A stretch of 64,000 nucleotides of DNA from Brienomyrus brachyistius (taxonomy: Eukaryota > Chordata > Actinopteri > Osteoglossiformes > Mormyridae), in NCBI RefSeq assembly GCF_023856365.1, contig NW_026042480.1, forward strand, positions 137,501 to 201,500, given 5' to 3'. The position numbers were made by a program, and so were the translations under genes. The notes below the pieces were generated by a model. The model was not told the DNA's origin, ran no database searches, and worked only from the letters and a program-made list of their open reading frames with translations. Position 1 is the stretch's first letter. The number at the start of each line of letters is the position of its first letter. This document shows positions 8,828-22,037 of the stretch, one piece after another.

Positions 8828-10296
8828 AACTGCTCTTTATATAGTGGGGAGGCCCCGCCCCTTAAACAGACACTGCTGTTAAACTGTGCTTTTATTAAGC
8901 TTTTTTTTAAAAAAAATCCAAATTTAGGCCTTAAATTATGCCAAAATATTGTTGCAGGAATTTTAGGTGATCAGTATTTTTTTAAATTTTTGTTTTTCCT
9001 TTATTAGGATTTAAAAGATGCCAATTATGTAGGATGTTTATTTTTAAATTTATTTGAACAAAATTCAAATTTTGCAGCTAGGTGATGCTGATCAGAGCAC
9101 TGGGGACCTGGCGGACCCATCCACCGGTGTCCACCCGTATGCAACACCCGCACCAGGAAGGCTGCCTCCCAAAGCCTGGGGGGCAAGGCGGAAACCTCAT
9201 AACAACGTGGGCGGCACGGGCCGGTTAGGTTTAGGGTTGGGGGTCAGGGTTAGGGTATAGGGTCAAGTTTAGGGTTAAGGAAGGGGGGTGGTTTAGGTTT
9301 AGGGAAGGGGGGGGTGGTTTAGGTTTAGGGAAGGGGGGGTGGTTTAGGGTTAGGGAAGGGGGGTGGTTTAGGGTTAGGGAGGGGGGGGGGGGGGGGTTTT
9401 AGGGTTAGGGAGTTGACCCCGGAAATGCACTGGCCTGCCACACGTCATCCAGTAACCACCTGTCCCAATCCCCTGCTACGGAAACGCCACCCACCCAGGG
9501 TCAGGGTGCCCAAGACGAACACCATGTGCCCCTATCCCCGTCCCTGGCATACTTGCCACAAATAGTGTACGTCCGCCGTACCTATAATTATTTTTGGCCT
9601 TTTGCGTCCAGTGGACCTCAAATTATTTTACTTTGGGGCTTTTTTTTAATTTATAGATGCCATAGAGGCTTTAAATGAGGCTTATGGCCTTTTGAACCTT
9701 ATCAGGCTTCTACGCGTTTCGGGCTGCCTTGCCCTCATCAGGAAACCGGCTAAAGAAATATTAGTAATTAAAAGGACGTCTTCTAGGTCTTGTCCTTTAT
9801 CCAAAATTTTATATTTTTATTTAAATTTTAGGGAATACAAAGCAACCTACTCCAGGAAGGCTGGGAAGACAATAGAGTGAGAGGGTAAAATTATGCTTTG
9901 CCTGCACGGTAAGTAAAATCACTAATGTCCTTTTAAATTTCCTATGTTCAGGAGGGGACTTTTGCCCATATCTCGTGACAGGAGCGTCTTACCATGACTC
10001 TGAAGTACAATCCAGCACCATCTGAAGGTACCTTGTAGGGTCCCTGTAGATCTATTAAGGACCACGAAGTAGCGACTCTGGGAAGGCTGGGGAGGCCAAT
10101 ACGCCAGAAGGTAAGGTTTTGCTTTCCCTGCACGGTAAGTAAAATCACTAATGCCCTTTTAAATATCCTATGTTCAGGAGGGGACCTTTGCCCATACATC
10201 GTGACAGGAGCGTCTTACCATGGCCCTGAAGCACAAACCAGTACATCCAGAGGTACCTCATAGGGTCCCTGTCTGTCAACTGCAACAAGATTGAGC
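8828..10296. repeat. Satellite unit 7, type A (1469 bp)
   Basis: T8A8. Private one-base gain giving AGCAACCTACTCC at about 9841-9853, where others read AGCAACTACTCC. Minus TATA 8836-8843. Confidence 0.97.
9689..9755 (-). ncRNA. Hammerhead ribozyme, unit 7
   Basis: Core and stems intact; predicted cut between 9711 and 9710. Confidence 0.86.
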
Positions 10297-11764
10297 AACT
10301 GCTCTTTATATAGTGGGGAGGCCCCGCCCCTTAAACAGACACTGCTGTTAAACTGTGCTTTTATTAAGCTTTTTTTAAAAAAATCCAAATTTAGGCCTTA
10401 AATTATGCCAAAATATTGTTGCAGGAATTTTAGGTGATCAGTATTTTTTTAAAATTTTTGTTTTTCCTTTATTAGGATTTAAAAGATGCCAATTATGTAG
10501 GATGTTTATTTTTAAATTTATTTGAACAAAATTCAAATTTTGCAGCTAGGTGATGCTGATCAGAGCACTGGGGACCTGGCGGACCCATCCACCGGTGTCC
10601 ACCCGTATGCAACACCCGCACCAGGAAGGCTGCCTCCCAAAGCCTGGGGGGCAAGGCGGAAACCTCATAACAACGTGGGCGGCACGGGCCGGTTAGGTTT
10701 AGGGTTGGGGGTCAGGGTTAGGGTATAGGGTCAAGTTTAGGGTTAAGGAAGGGGGGTGGTTTAGGTTTAGGGAAGGGGGGGGTGGTTTAGGTTTAGGGAA
10801 GGGGGGGTGGTTTAGGGTTAGGGAAGGGGGGTGGTTTAGGGTTAGGGAGGGGGGGGGGGGGGGGGTTTTAGGGTTAGGGAGTTGACCCCGGAAATGCACT
10901 GGCCTGCCACACGTCATCCAGTAACCACCTGTCCCAATCCCCTGCTACGGAAACGCCACCCACCCAGGGTCAGGGTGCCCAAGACGAACACCATGTGCCC
11001 CTATCCCCGTCCCTGGCATACTTGCCACAAATAGTGTACGTCCGCCGTACCTATAATTATTTTTGGCCTTTTGCGTCCAGTGGACCTCAAATTATTTTAC
11101 TTTGGGGCTTTTTTTAATTTATAGATGCCATAGAGGCTTTAAATGAGGCTTATGGCCTTTTGAACCTTATCAGGCTTCTACGCGTTTCGGGCTGCCTTGC
11201 CCTCATCAGGAAACCGGCTAAAGAAATATTAGTAATTAAAAGGACGTCTTCTAGGTCTTGTCCTTTATCCAAAATTTTATATTTTTATTTAAATTTTAGG
11301 GAATACAAAGCAACTACTCCAGGAAGGCTGGGAAGACAATAGAGTGAGAGGGTAAAATTATGCTTTGCCTGCACGGTAAGTAAAATCACTAATGTCCTTT
11401 TAAATTTCCTATGTTCAGGAGGGGACTTTTGCCCATATCTCGTGACAGGAGCGTCTTACCATGACTCTGAAGTACAATCCAGCACCATCTGAAGGTACCT
11501 TGTAGGGTCCCTGTAGATCTATTAAGGACCACGAGAGTAGCGACTCTGGGAAGGCTGGGGAGGCCAATACGCCAGAAGGTAAGGTTTTGCTTTCCCTGCA
11601 CGGTAAGTAAAATCACTAATGCCCTTTTAAATATCCTATGTTCAGGAGGGGACCTTTGCCCATACATCGTGACAGGAGCGTCTTACCATGGCCCTGAAGC
11701 ACAAACCAGTACATCCAGAGGTACCTCATAGGGTCCCTGTCTGTCAACTGCAACAAGATTGAGC
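10297..11764. repeat. Satellite unit 8, type A (1468 bp)
   Basis: T7A7; first unit with the A4 form of the second T/A run. Carries a one-base gain (CACGAGAGTAGC, about 11530-11541) shared with the distant units 40 and 42 only. Minus TATA 10305-10312. Confidence 0.97.
11157..11223 (-). ncRNA. Hammerhead ribozyme, unit 8
   Basis: Core and stems intact; predicted cut between 11179 and 11178. Confidence 0.86.
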
Positions 11765-13233
11765 AACTGCTCTTTATATAGTGGGGAGGCCCCGCCCCTT
11801 AAACAGACACTGCTGTTAAACTGTGCTTTTATTAAGCTTTTTTTTAAAAAAATCCAAATTTAGGCCTTAAATTATGCCAAAATATTGTTGCAGGAATTTT
11901 AGGTGATCAGTATTTTTTTAAAATTTTTGTTTTTCCTTTATTAGGATTTAAAAGATGCCAATTATGTAGGATGTTTATTTTTAAATTTATTTGAACAAAA
12001 TTCAAATTTTGCAGCTAGGTGATGCTGATCAGAGCACTGGGGACCTGGCGGACCCATCCACCGGTGTCCACCCGTATGCAACACCCGCACCAGGAAGGCT
12101 GCCTCCCAAAGCCTGGGGGGCAAGGCGGAAACCTCATAACAACGTGGGCGGCACGGGCCGGTTAGGTTTAGGGTTGGGGGTCAGGGTTAGGGTATAGGGT
12201 CAAGTTTAGGGTTAAGGAAGGGGGGTGGTTTAGGTTTAGGGAAGGGGGGGGGTGGTTTAGGTTTAGGGAAGGGGGGGTGGTTTAGGGTTAGGGAAGGGGG
12301 GTGGTTTAGGGTTAGGGAGGGGGGGGGGGGGGGGGTTTTAGGGTTAGGGAGTTGACCCCGGAAATGCACTGGCCTGCCACACGTCATCCAGTAACCACCT
12401 GTCCCAATCCCCTGCTACGGAAACGCCACCCACCCAGGGTCAGGGTGCCCAAGACGAACACCATGTGCCCCTATCCCCGTCCCTGGCATACTTGCCACAA
12501 ATAGTGTACGTCCGCCGTACCTATAATTATTTTTGGCCTTTTGCGTCCAGTGGACCTCAAATTATTTTACTTTGGGGCTTTTTTTAATTTATAGATGCCA
12601 TAGAGGCTTTAAATGAGGCTTATGGCCTTTTGAACCTTATCAGGCTTCTACGCGTTTCGGGCTGCCTTGCCCTCATCAGGAAACCGGCTAAAGAAATATT
12701 AGTAATTAAAAGGACGTCTTCTAGGTCTTGTCCTTTATCCAAAATTTTATATTTTTATTTAAATTTTAGGGAATACAAAGCAACTACTCCAGGAAGGCTG
12801 GGAAGACAATAGAGTGAGAGGGTAAAATTATGCTTTGCCTGCACGGTAAGTAAAATCACTAATGTCCTTTTAAATTTCCTATGTTCAGGAGGGGACTTTT
12901 GCCCATATCTCGTGACAGGAGCGTCTTACCATGACTCTGAAGTACAATCCAGCACCATCTGAAGGTACCTTGTAGGGTCCCTGTAGATCTATTAAGGACC
13001 ACGAAGTAGCGACTCTGGGAAGGCTGGGGAGGCCAATACGCCAGAAGGTAAGGTTTTGCTTTCCCTGCACGGTAAGTAAAATCACTAATGCCCTTTTAAA
13101 TATCCTATGTTCAGGAGGGGACCTTTGCCCATACATCGTGACAGGAGCGTCTTACCATGGCCCTGAAGCACAAACCAGTACATCCAGAGGTACCTCATAG
13201 GGTCCCTGTCTGTCAACTGCAACAAGATTGAGC
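11765..13233. repeat. Satellite unit 9, type A (1469 bp)
   Basis: T8A7. One G tract in the telomere-like block is one base longer, as in units 10 and 33. Minus TATA 11773-11780. Confidence 0.97.
12627..12693 (-). ncRNA. Hammerhead ribozyme, unit 9
   Basis: Core and stems intact; predicted cut between 12649 and 12648. Confidence 0.86.
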
Positions 13234-14702
13234 AACTGCTCTTTATATAGTGGGGAGGCCCCGCCCCTTAAACAGACACTGCTGTTAAACTGTGCTTTTA
13301 TTAAGCTTTTTTTAAAAAAATCCAAATTTAGGCCTTAAATTATGCCAAAATATTGTTGCAGGAATTTTAGGTGATCAGTATTTTTTTAAAATTTTTGTTT
13401 TTCCTTTATTAGGATTTAAAAGATGCCAATTATGTAGGATGTTTATTTTTAAATTTATTTGAACAAAATTCAAATTTTGCAGCTAGGTGATGCTGATCAG
13501 AGCACTGGGGACCTGGCGGACCCATCCACCGGTGTCCACCCGTATGCAACACCCGCACCAGGAAGGCTGCCTCCCAAAGCCTGGGGGGCAAGGCGGAAAC
13601 CTCATAACAACGTGGGCGGCACGGGCCGGTTAGGTTTAGGGTTGGGGGTCAGGGTTAGGGTATAGGGTCAAGTTTAGGGTTAAGGAAGGGGGGTGGTTTA
13701 GGTTTAGGGAAGGGGGGGGGTGGTTTAGGTTTAGGGAAGGGGGGGTGGTTTAGGGTTAGGGAAGGGGGGTGGTTTAGGGTTAGGGAGGGGGGGGGGGGGG
13801 GGGTTTTAGGGTTAGGGAGTTGACCCCGGAAATGCACTGGCCTGCCACACGTCATCCAGTAACCACCTGTCCCAATCCCCTGCTACGGAAACGCCACCCA
13901 CCCAGGGTCAGGGTGCCCAAGACGAACACCATGTGCCCCTATCCCCGTCCCTGGCATACTTGCCACAAATAGTGTACGTCCGCCGTACCTATAATTATTT
14001 TTGGCCTTTTGCGTCCAGTGGACCTCAAATTATTTTACTTTGGGGCTTTTTTTTAATTTATAGATGCCATAGAGGCTTTAAATGAGGCTTATGGCCTTTT
14101 GAACCTTATCAGGCTTCTACGCGTTTCGGGCTGCCTTGCCCTCATCAGGAAACCGGCTAAAGAAATATTAGTAATTAAAAGGACGTCTTCTAGGTCTTGT
14201 CCTTTATCCAAAATTTTATATTTTTATTTAAATTTTAGGGAATACAAAGCAACTACTCCAGGAAGGCTGGGAAGACAATAGAGTGAGAGGGTAAAATTAT
14301 GCTTTGCCTGCACGGTAAGTAAAATCACTAATGTCCTTTTAAATTTCCTATGTTCAGGAGGGGACTTTTGCCCATATCTCGTGACAGGAGCGTCTTACCA
14401 TGACTCTGAAGTACAATCCAGCACCATCTGAAGGTACCTTGTAGGGTCCCTGTAGATCTATTAAGGACCACGAAGTAGCGACTCTGGGAAGGCTGGGGAG
14501 GCCAATACGCCAGAAGGTAAGGTTTTGCTTTCCCTGCACGGTAAGTAAAATCACTAATGCCCTTTTAAATATCCTATGTTCAGGAGGGGACCTTTGCCCA
14601 TACATCGTGACAGGAGCGTCTTACCATGGCCCTGAAGCACAAACCAGTACATCCAGAGGTACCTCATAGGGTCCCTGTCTGTCAACTGCAACAAGATTGA
14701 GC
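13234..14702. repeat. Satellite unit 10, type A (1469 bp)
   Basis: T7A7, the array-typical homopolymer from here on. Shares the longer G tract with unit 9. Minus TATA 13242-13249. Confidence 0.97.
14096..14162 (-). ncRNA. Hammerhead ribozyme, unit 10
   Basis: Core and stems intact; predicted cut between 14118 and 14117. Confidence 0.86.
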
Positions 14703-16170
14703 AACTGCTCTTTATATAGTGGGGAGGCCCCGCCCCTTAAACAGACACTGCTGTTAAACTGTGCTTTTATTAAGCTTTTTTTAAAAAAATCCAAATTTAG
14801 GCCTTAAATTATGCCAAAATATTGTTGCAGGAATTTTAGGTGATCAGTATTTTTTTAAAATTTTTGTTTTTCCTTTATTAGGATTTAAAAGATGCCAATT
14901 ATGTAGGATGTTTATTTTTAAATTTATTTGAACAAAATTCAAATTTTGCAGCTAGGTGATGCTGATCAGAGCACTGGGGACCTGGCGGACCCATCCACCG
15001 GTGTCCACCCGTATGCAACACCCGCACCAGGAAGGCTGCCTCCCAAAGCCTGGGGGGCAAGGCGGAAACCTCATAACAACGTGGGCGGCACGGGCCGGTT
15101 AGGTTTAGGGTTGGGGGTCAGGGTTAGGGTATAGGGTCAAGTTTAGGGTTAAGGAAGGGGGGTGGTTTAGGTTTAGGGAAGGGGGGGGTGGTTTAGGTTT
15201 AGGGAAGGGGGGGTGGTTTAGGGTTAGGGAAGGGGGGTGGTTTAGGGTTAGGGAGGGGGGGGGGGGGGGGGGTTTTAGGGTTAGGGAGTTGACCCCGGAA
15301 ATGCACTGGCCTGCCACACGTCATCCAGTAACCACCTGTCCCAATCCCCTGCTACGGAAACGCCACCCACCCAGGGTCAGGGTGCCCAAGACGAACACCA
15401 TGTGCCCCTATCCCCGTCCCTGGCATACTTGCCACAAATAGTGTACGTCCGCCGTACCTATAATTATTTTTGGCCTTTTGCGTCCAGTGGACCTCAAATT
15501 ATTTTACTTTGGGGCTTTTTTTAATTTATAGATGCCATAGAGGCTTTAAATGAGGCTTATGGCCTTTTGAACCTTATCAGGCTTCTACGCGTTTCGGGCT
15601 GCCTTGCCCTCATCAGGAAACCGGCTAAAGAAATATTAGTAATTAAAAGGACGTCTTCTAGGTCTTGTCCTTTATCCAAAATTTTATATTTTTATTTAAA
15701 TTTTAGGGAATACAAAGCAACTACTCCAGGAAGGCTGGGAAGACAATAGAGTGAGAGGGTAAAATTATGCTTTGCCTGCACGGTAAGTAAAATCACTAAT
15801 GTCCTTTTAAATTTCCTATGTTCAGGAGGGGACTTTTGCCCATATCTCGTGACAGGAGCGTCTTACCATGACTCTGAAGTACAATCCAGCACCATCTGAA
15901 GGTACCTTGTAGGGTCCCTGTAGATCTATTAAGGACCACGAAGTAGCGACTCTGGGAAGGCTGGGGAGGCCAATACGCCAGAAGGTAAGGTTTTGCTTTC
16001 CCTGCACGGTAAGTAAAATCACTAATGCCCTTTTAAATATCCTATGTTCAGGAGGGGACCTTTGCCCATACATCGTGACAGGAGCGTCTTACCATGGCCC
16101 TGAAGCACAAACCAGTACATCCAGAGGTACCTCATAGGGTCCCTGTCTGTCAACTGCAACAAGATTGAGC
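14703..16170. repeat. Satellite unit 11, type A (1468 bp)
   Basis: T7A7; terminal G run one base longer than in most copies (about 18 nt). Minus TATA 14711-14718. Confidence 0.97.
15564..15630 (-). ncRNA. Hammerhead ribozyme, unit 11
   Basis: Core and stems intact; predicted cut between 15586 and 15585. Confidence 0.86.
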
Positions 16171-17637
16171 AACTGCTCTTTATATAGTGGGGAGGCCCCG
16201 CCCCTTAAACAGACACTGCTGTTAAACTGTGCTTTTATTAAGCTTTTTTTAAAAAAATCCAAATTTAGGCCTTAAATTATGCCAAAATATTGTTGCAGGA
16301 ATTTTAGGTGATCAGTATTTTTTAAAATTTTTGTTTTTCCTTTATTAGGATTTAAAAGATGCCAATTATGTAGGATGTTTATTTTTAAATTTATTTGAAC
16401 AAAATTCAAATTTTGCAGCTAGGTGATGCTGATCAGAGCACTGGGGACCTGGCGGACCCATCCACCGGTGTCCACCCGTATGCAACACCCGCACCAGGAA
16501 GGCTGCCTCCCAAAGCCTGGGGGGCAAGGCGGAAACCTCATAACAACGTGGGCGGCACGGGCCGGTTAGGTTTAGGGTTGGGGGTCAGGGTTAGGGTATA
16601 GGGTCAAGTTTAGGGTTAAGGAAGGGGGGTGGTTTAGGTTTAGGGAAGGGGGGGGTGGTTTAGGTTTAGGGAAGGGGGGGGTGGTTTAGGGTTAGGGAAG
16701 GGGGGTGGTTTAGGGTTAGGGAGGGGGGGGGGGGGGGGTTTTAGGGTTAGGGAGTTGACCCCGGAAATGCACTGGCCTGCCACACGTCATCCAGTAACCA
16801 CCTGTCCCAATCCCCTGCTACGGAAACGCCACCCACCCAGGGTCAGGGTGCCCAAGACGAACACCATGTGCCCCTATCCCCGTCCCTGGCATACTTGCCA
16901 CAAATAGTGTACGTCCGCCGTACCTATAATTATTTTTGGCCTTTTGCGTCCAGTGGACCTCAAATTATTTTACTTTGGGGCTTTTTTTTAATTTATAGAT
17001 GCCATAGAGGCTTTAAATGAGGCTTATGGCCTTTTGAACCTTATCAGGCTTCTACGCGTTTCGGGCTGCCTTGCCCTCATCAGGAAACCGGCTAAAGAAA
17101 TATTAGTAATTAAAAGGACGTCTTCTAGGTCTTGTCCTTTATCCAAAATTTTATATTTTTATTTAAATTTTAGGGAATACAAAGCAACTACTCCAGGAAG
17201 GCTGGGAAGACAATAGAGTGAGAGGGTAAAATTATGCTTTGCCTGCACGGTAAGTAAAATCACTAATGTCCTTTTAAATTTCCTATGTTCAGGAGGGGAC
17301 TTTTGCCCATATCTCGTGACAGGAGCGTCTTACCATGACTCTGAAGTACAATCCAGCACCATCTGAAGGTACCTTGTAGGGTCCCTGTAGATCTATTAAG
17401 GACCACGAAGTAGCGACTCTGGGAAGGCTGGGGAGGCCAATACGCCAGAAGGTAAGGTTTTGCTTTCCCTGCACGGTAAGTAAAATCACTAATGCCCTTT
17501 TAAATATCCTATGTTCAGGAGGGGACCTTTGCCCATACATCGTGACAGGAGCGTCTTACCATGGCCCTGAAGCACAAACCAGTACATCCAGAGGTACCTC
17601 ATAGGGTCCCTGTCTGTCAACTGCAACAAGATTGAGC
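16171..17637. repeat. Satellite unit 12, type A (1467 bp)
   Basis: Second T/A run is T6A4 (also in unit 26), one base shorter than in its neighbours. Minus TATA 16179-16186. Confidence 0.97.
17031..17097 (-). ncRNA. Hammerhead ribozyme, unit 12
   Basis: Core and stems intact; predicted cut between 17053 and 17052. Confidence 0.86.
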
Positions 17638-19104
17638 AACTGCTCTTTATATAGTGGGGAGGCCCCGCCCCTTAAACAGACACTGCTGTTAAACTGTGCT
17701 TTTATTAAGCTTTTTTTAAAAAAATCCAAATTTAGGCCTTAAATTATGCCAAAATATTGTTGCAGGAATTTTAGGTGATCAGTATTTTTTTAAAATTTTT
17801 GTTTTTCCTTTATTAGGATTTAAAAGATGCCAATTATGTAGGATGTTTATTTTTAAATTTATTTGAACAAAATTCAAATTTTGCAGCTAGGTGATGCTGA
17901 TCAGAGCACTGGGGACCTGGCGGACCCATCCACCGGTGTCCACCCGTATGCAACACCCGCACCAGGAAGGCTGCCTCCCAAAGCCTGGGGGGCAAGGCGG
18001 AAACCTCATAACAACGTGGGCGGCACGGGCCGGTTAGGTTTAGGGTTGGGGGTCAGGGTTAGGGTATAGGGTCAAGTTTAGGGTTAAGGAAGGGGGGTGG
18101 TTTAGGTTTAGGGAAGGGGGGGGTGGTTTAGGTTTAGGGAAGGGGGGGTGGTTTAGGGTTAGGGAAGGGGGGTGGTTTAGGGTTAGGGAGGGGGGGGGGG
18201 GGGGGGTTTTAGGGTTAGGGAGTTGACCCCGGAAATGCACTGGCCTGCCACACGTCATCCAGTAACCACCTGTCCCAATCCCCTGCTACGGAAACGCCAC
18301 CCACCCAGGGTCAGGGTGCCCAAGACGAACACCATGTGCCCCTATCCCCGTCCCTGGCATACTTGCCACAAATAGTGTACGTCCGCCGTACCTATAATTA
18401 TTTTTGGCCTTTTGCGTCCAGTGGACCTCAAATTATTTTACTTTGGGGCTTTTTTTAATTTATAGATGCCATAGAGGCTTTAAATGAGGCTTATGGCCTT
18501 TTGAACCTTATCAGGCTTCTACGCGTTTCGGGCTGCCTTGCCCTCATCAGGAAACCGGCTAAAGAAATATTAGTAATTAAAAGGACGTCTTCTAGGTCTT
18601 GTCCTTTATCCAAAATTTTATATTTTTATTTAAATTTTAGGGAATACAAAGCAACTACTCCAGGAAGGCTGGGAAGACAATAGAGTGAGAGGGTAAAATT
18701 ATGCTTTGCCTGCACGGTAAGTAAAATCACTAATGTCCTTTTAAATTTCCTATGTTCAGGAGGGGACTTTTGCCCATATCTCGTGACAGGAGCGTCTTAC
18801 CATGACTCTGAAGTACAATCCAGCACCATCTGAAGGTACCTTGTAGGGTCCCTGTAGATCTATTAAGGACCACGAAGTAGCGACTCTGGGAAGGCTGGGG
18901 AGGCCAATACGCCAGAAGGTAAGGTTTTGCTTTCCCTGCACGGTAAGTAAAATCACTAATGCCCTTTTAAATATCCTATGTTCAGGAGGGGACCTTTGCC
19001 CATACATCGTGACAGGAGCGTCTTACCATGGCCCTGAAGCACAAACCAGTACATCCAGAGGTACCTCATAGGGTCCCTGTCTGTCAACTGCAACAAGATT
19101 GAGC
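17638..19104. repeat. Satellite unit 13, type A (1467 bp)
   Basis: Array-typical copy. Minus TATA 17646-17653. Confidence 0.97.
18498..18564 (-). ncRNA. Hammerhead ribozyme, unit 13
   Basis: Core and stems intact; predicted cut between 18520 and 18519. Confidence 0.86.
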
Positions 19105-20570
19105 AACTGCTCTTTATATAGTGGGGAGGCCCCGCCCCTTAAACAGACACTGCTGTTAAACTGTGCTTTTATTAAGCTTTTTTTAAAAAAATCCAAATTT
19201 AGGCCTTAAATTATGCCAAAATATTGTTGCAGGAATTTTAGGTGATCAGTATTTTTTTAAAATTTTTGTTTTTCCTTTATTAGGATTTAAAAGATGCCAA
19301 TTATGTAGGATGTTTATTTTTAAATTTATTTGAACAAAATTCAAATTTTGCAGCTAGGTGATGCTGATCAGAGCACTGGGGACCTGGCGGACCCATCCAC
19401 CGGTGTCCACCCGTATGCAACACCCGCACCAGGAAGGCTGCCTCCCAAAGCCTGGGGGGCAAGGCGGAAACCTCATAACAACGTGGGCGGCACGGGCCGG
19501 TTAGGTTTAGGGTTGGGGGTCAGGGTTAGGGTATAGGGTCAAGTTTAGGGTTAAGGAAGGGGGGTGGTTTAGGTTTAGGGAAGGGGGGGGTGGTTTAGGT
19601 TTAGGGAAGGGGGGGTGGTTTAGGGTTAGGGAAGGGGGGTGGTTTAGGGTTAGGGAGGGGGGGGGGGGGGGGTTTTAGGGTTAGGGAGTTGACCCCGGAA
19701 ATGCACTGGCCTGCCACACGTCATCCAGTAACCACCTGTCCCAATCCCCTGCTACGGAAACGCCACCCACCCAGGGTCAGGGTGCCCAAGACGAACACCA
19801 TGTGCCCCTATCCCCGTCCCTGGCATACTTGCCACAAATAGTGTACGTCCGCCGTACCTATAATTATTTTTGGCCTTTTGCGTCCAGTGGACCTCAAATT
19901 ATTTTACTTTGGGGCTTTTTTTAATTTATAGATGCCATAGAGGCTTTAAATGAGGCTTATGGCCTTTTGAACCTTATCAGGCTTCTACGCGTTTCGGGCT
20001 GCCTTGCCCTCATCAGGAAACCGGCTAAAGAAATATTAGTAATTAAAAGGACGTCTTCTAGGTCTTGTCCTTTATCCAAAATTTTATATTTTTATTTAAA
20101 TTTTAGGGAATACAAAGCAACTACTCCAGGAAGGCTGGGAAGACAATAGAGTGAGAGGGTAAAATTATGCTTTGCCTGCACGGTAAGTAAAATCACTAAT
20201 GTCCTTTTAAATTTCCTATGTTCAGGAGGGGACTTTTGCCCATATCTCGTGACAGGAGCGTCTTACCATGACTCTGAAGTACAATCCAGCACCATCTGAA
20301 GGTACCTTGTAGGGTCCCTGTAGATCTATTAAGGACCACGAAGTAGCGACTCTGGGAAGGCTGGGGAGGCCAATACGCCAGAAGGTAAGGTTTTGCTTTC
20401 CCTGCACGGTAAGTAAAATCACTAATGCCCTTTTAAATATCCTATGTTCAGGAGGGGACCTTTGCCCATACATCGTGACAGGAGCGTCTTACCATGGCCC
20501 TGAAGCACAAACCAGTACATCCAGAGGTACCTCATAGGGTCCCTGTCTGTCAACTGCAACAAGATTGAGC
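19105..20570. repeat. Satellite unit 14, type A (1466 bp)
   Basis: Array-typical copy with a slightly shorter G run. Minus TATA 19113-19120. Confidence 0.97.
19964..20030 (-). ncRNA. Hammerhead ribozyme, unit 14
   Basis: Core and stems intact; predicted cut between 19986 and 19985. Confidence 0.86.
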
Positions 20571-22037
20571 AACTGCTCTTTATATAGTGGGGAGGCCCCG
20601 CCCCTTAAACAGACACTGCTGTTAAACTGTGCTTTTATTAAGCTTTTTTTAAAAAAATCCAAATTTAGGCCTTAAATTATGCCAAAATATTGTTGCAGGA
20701 ATTTTAGGTGATCAGTATTTTTTTTAAATTTTTGTTTTTCCTTTATTAGGATTTAAAAGATGCCAATTATGTAGGATGTTTATTTTTAAATTTATTTGAA
20801 CAAAATTCAAATTTTGCAGCTAGGTGATGCTGATCAGAGCACTGGGGACCTGGCGGACCCATCCACCGGTGTCCACCCGTATGCAACACCCGCACCAGGA
20901 AGGCTGCCTCCCAAAGCCTGGGGGGCAAGGCGGAAACCTCATAACAACGTGGGCGGCACGGGCCGGTTAGGTTTAGGGTTGGGGGTCAGGGTTAGGGTAT
21001 AGGGTCAAGTTTAGGGTTAAGGAAGGGGGGTGGTTTAGGTTTAGGGAAGGGGGGGGTGGTTTAGGTTTAGGGAAGGGGGGGTGGTTTAGGGTTAGGGAAG
21101 GGGGGTGGTTTAGGGTTAGGGAGGGGGGGGGGGGGGGGGTTTTAGGGTTAGGGAGTTGACCCCGGAAATGCACTGGCCTGCCACACGTCATCCAGTAACC
21201 ACCTGTCCCAATCCCCTGCTACGGAAACGCCACCCACCCAGGGTCAGGGTGCCCAAGACGAACACCATGTGCCCCTATCCCCGTCCCTGGCATACTTGCC
21301 ACAAATAGTGTACGTCCGCCGTACCTATAATTATTTTTGGCCTTTTGCGTCCAGTGGACCTCAAATTATTTTACTTTGGGGCTTTTTTTAATTTATAGAT
21401 GCCATAGAGGCTTTAAATGAGGCTTATGGCCTTTTGAACCTTATCAGGCTTCTACGCGTTTCGGGCTGCCTTGCCCTCATCAGGAAACCGGCTAAAGAAA
21501 TATTAGTAATTAAAAGGACGTCTTCTAGGTCTTGTCCTTTATCCAAAATTTTATATTTTTATTTAAATTTTAGGGAATACAAAGCAACTACTCCAGGAAG
21601 GCTGGGAAGACAATAGAGTGAGAGGGTAAAATTATGCTTTGCCTGCACGGTAAGTAAAATCACTAATGTCCTTTTAAATTTCCTATGTTCAGGAGGGGAC
21701 TTTTGCCCATATCTCGTGACAGGAGCGTCTTACCATGACTCTGAAGTACAATCCAGCACCATCTGAAGGTACCTTGTAGGGTCCCTGTAGATCTATTAAG
21801 GACCACGAAGTAGCGACTCTGGGAAGGCTGGGGAGGCCAATACGCCAGAAGGTAAGGTTTTGCTTTCCCTGCACGGTAAGTAAAATCACTAATGCCCTTT
21901 TAAATATCCTATGTTCAGGAGGGGACCTTTGCCCATACATCGTGACAGGAGCGTCTTACCATGGCCCTGAAGCACAAACCAGTACATCCAGAGGTACCTC
22001 ATAGGGTCCCTGTCTGTCAACTGCAACAAGATTGAGC
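20571..22037. repeat. Satellite unit 15, type A (1467 bp)
   Basis: Second T/A run is T8A3, a variant shared only with units 18 and 25. Minus TATA 20579-20586. Confidence 0.97.
21431..21497 (-). ncRNA. Hammerhead ribozyme, unit 15
   Basis: Core and stems intact; predicted cut between 21453 and 21452. Confidence 0.86.
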
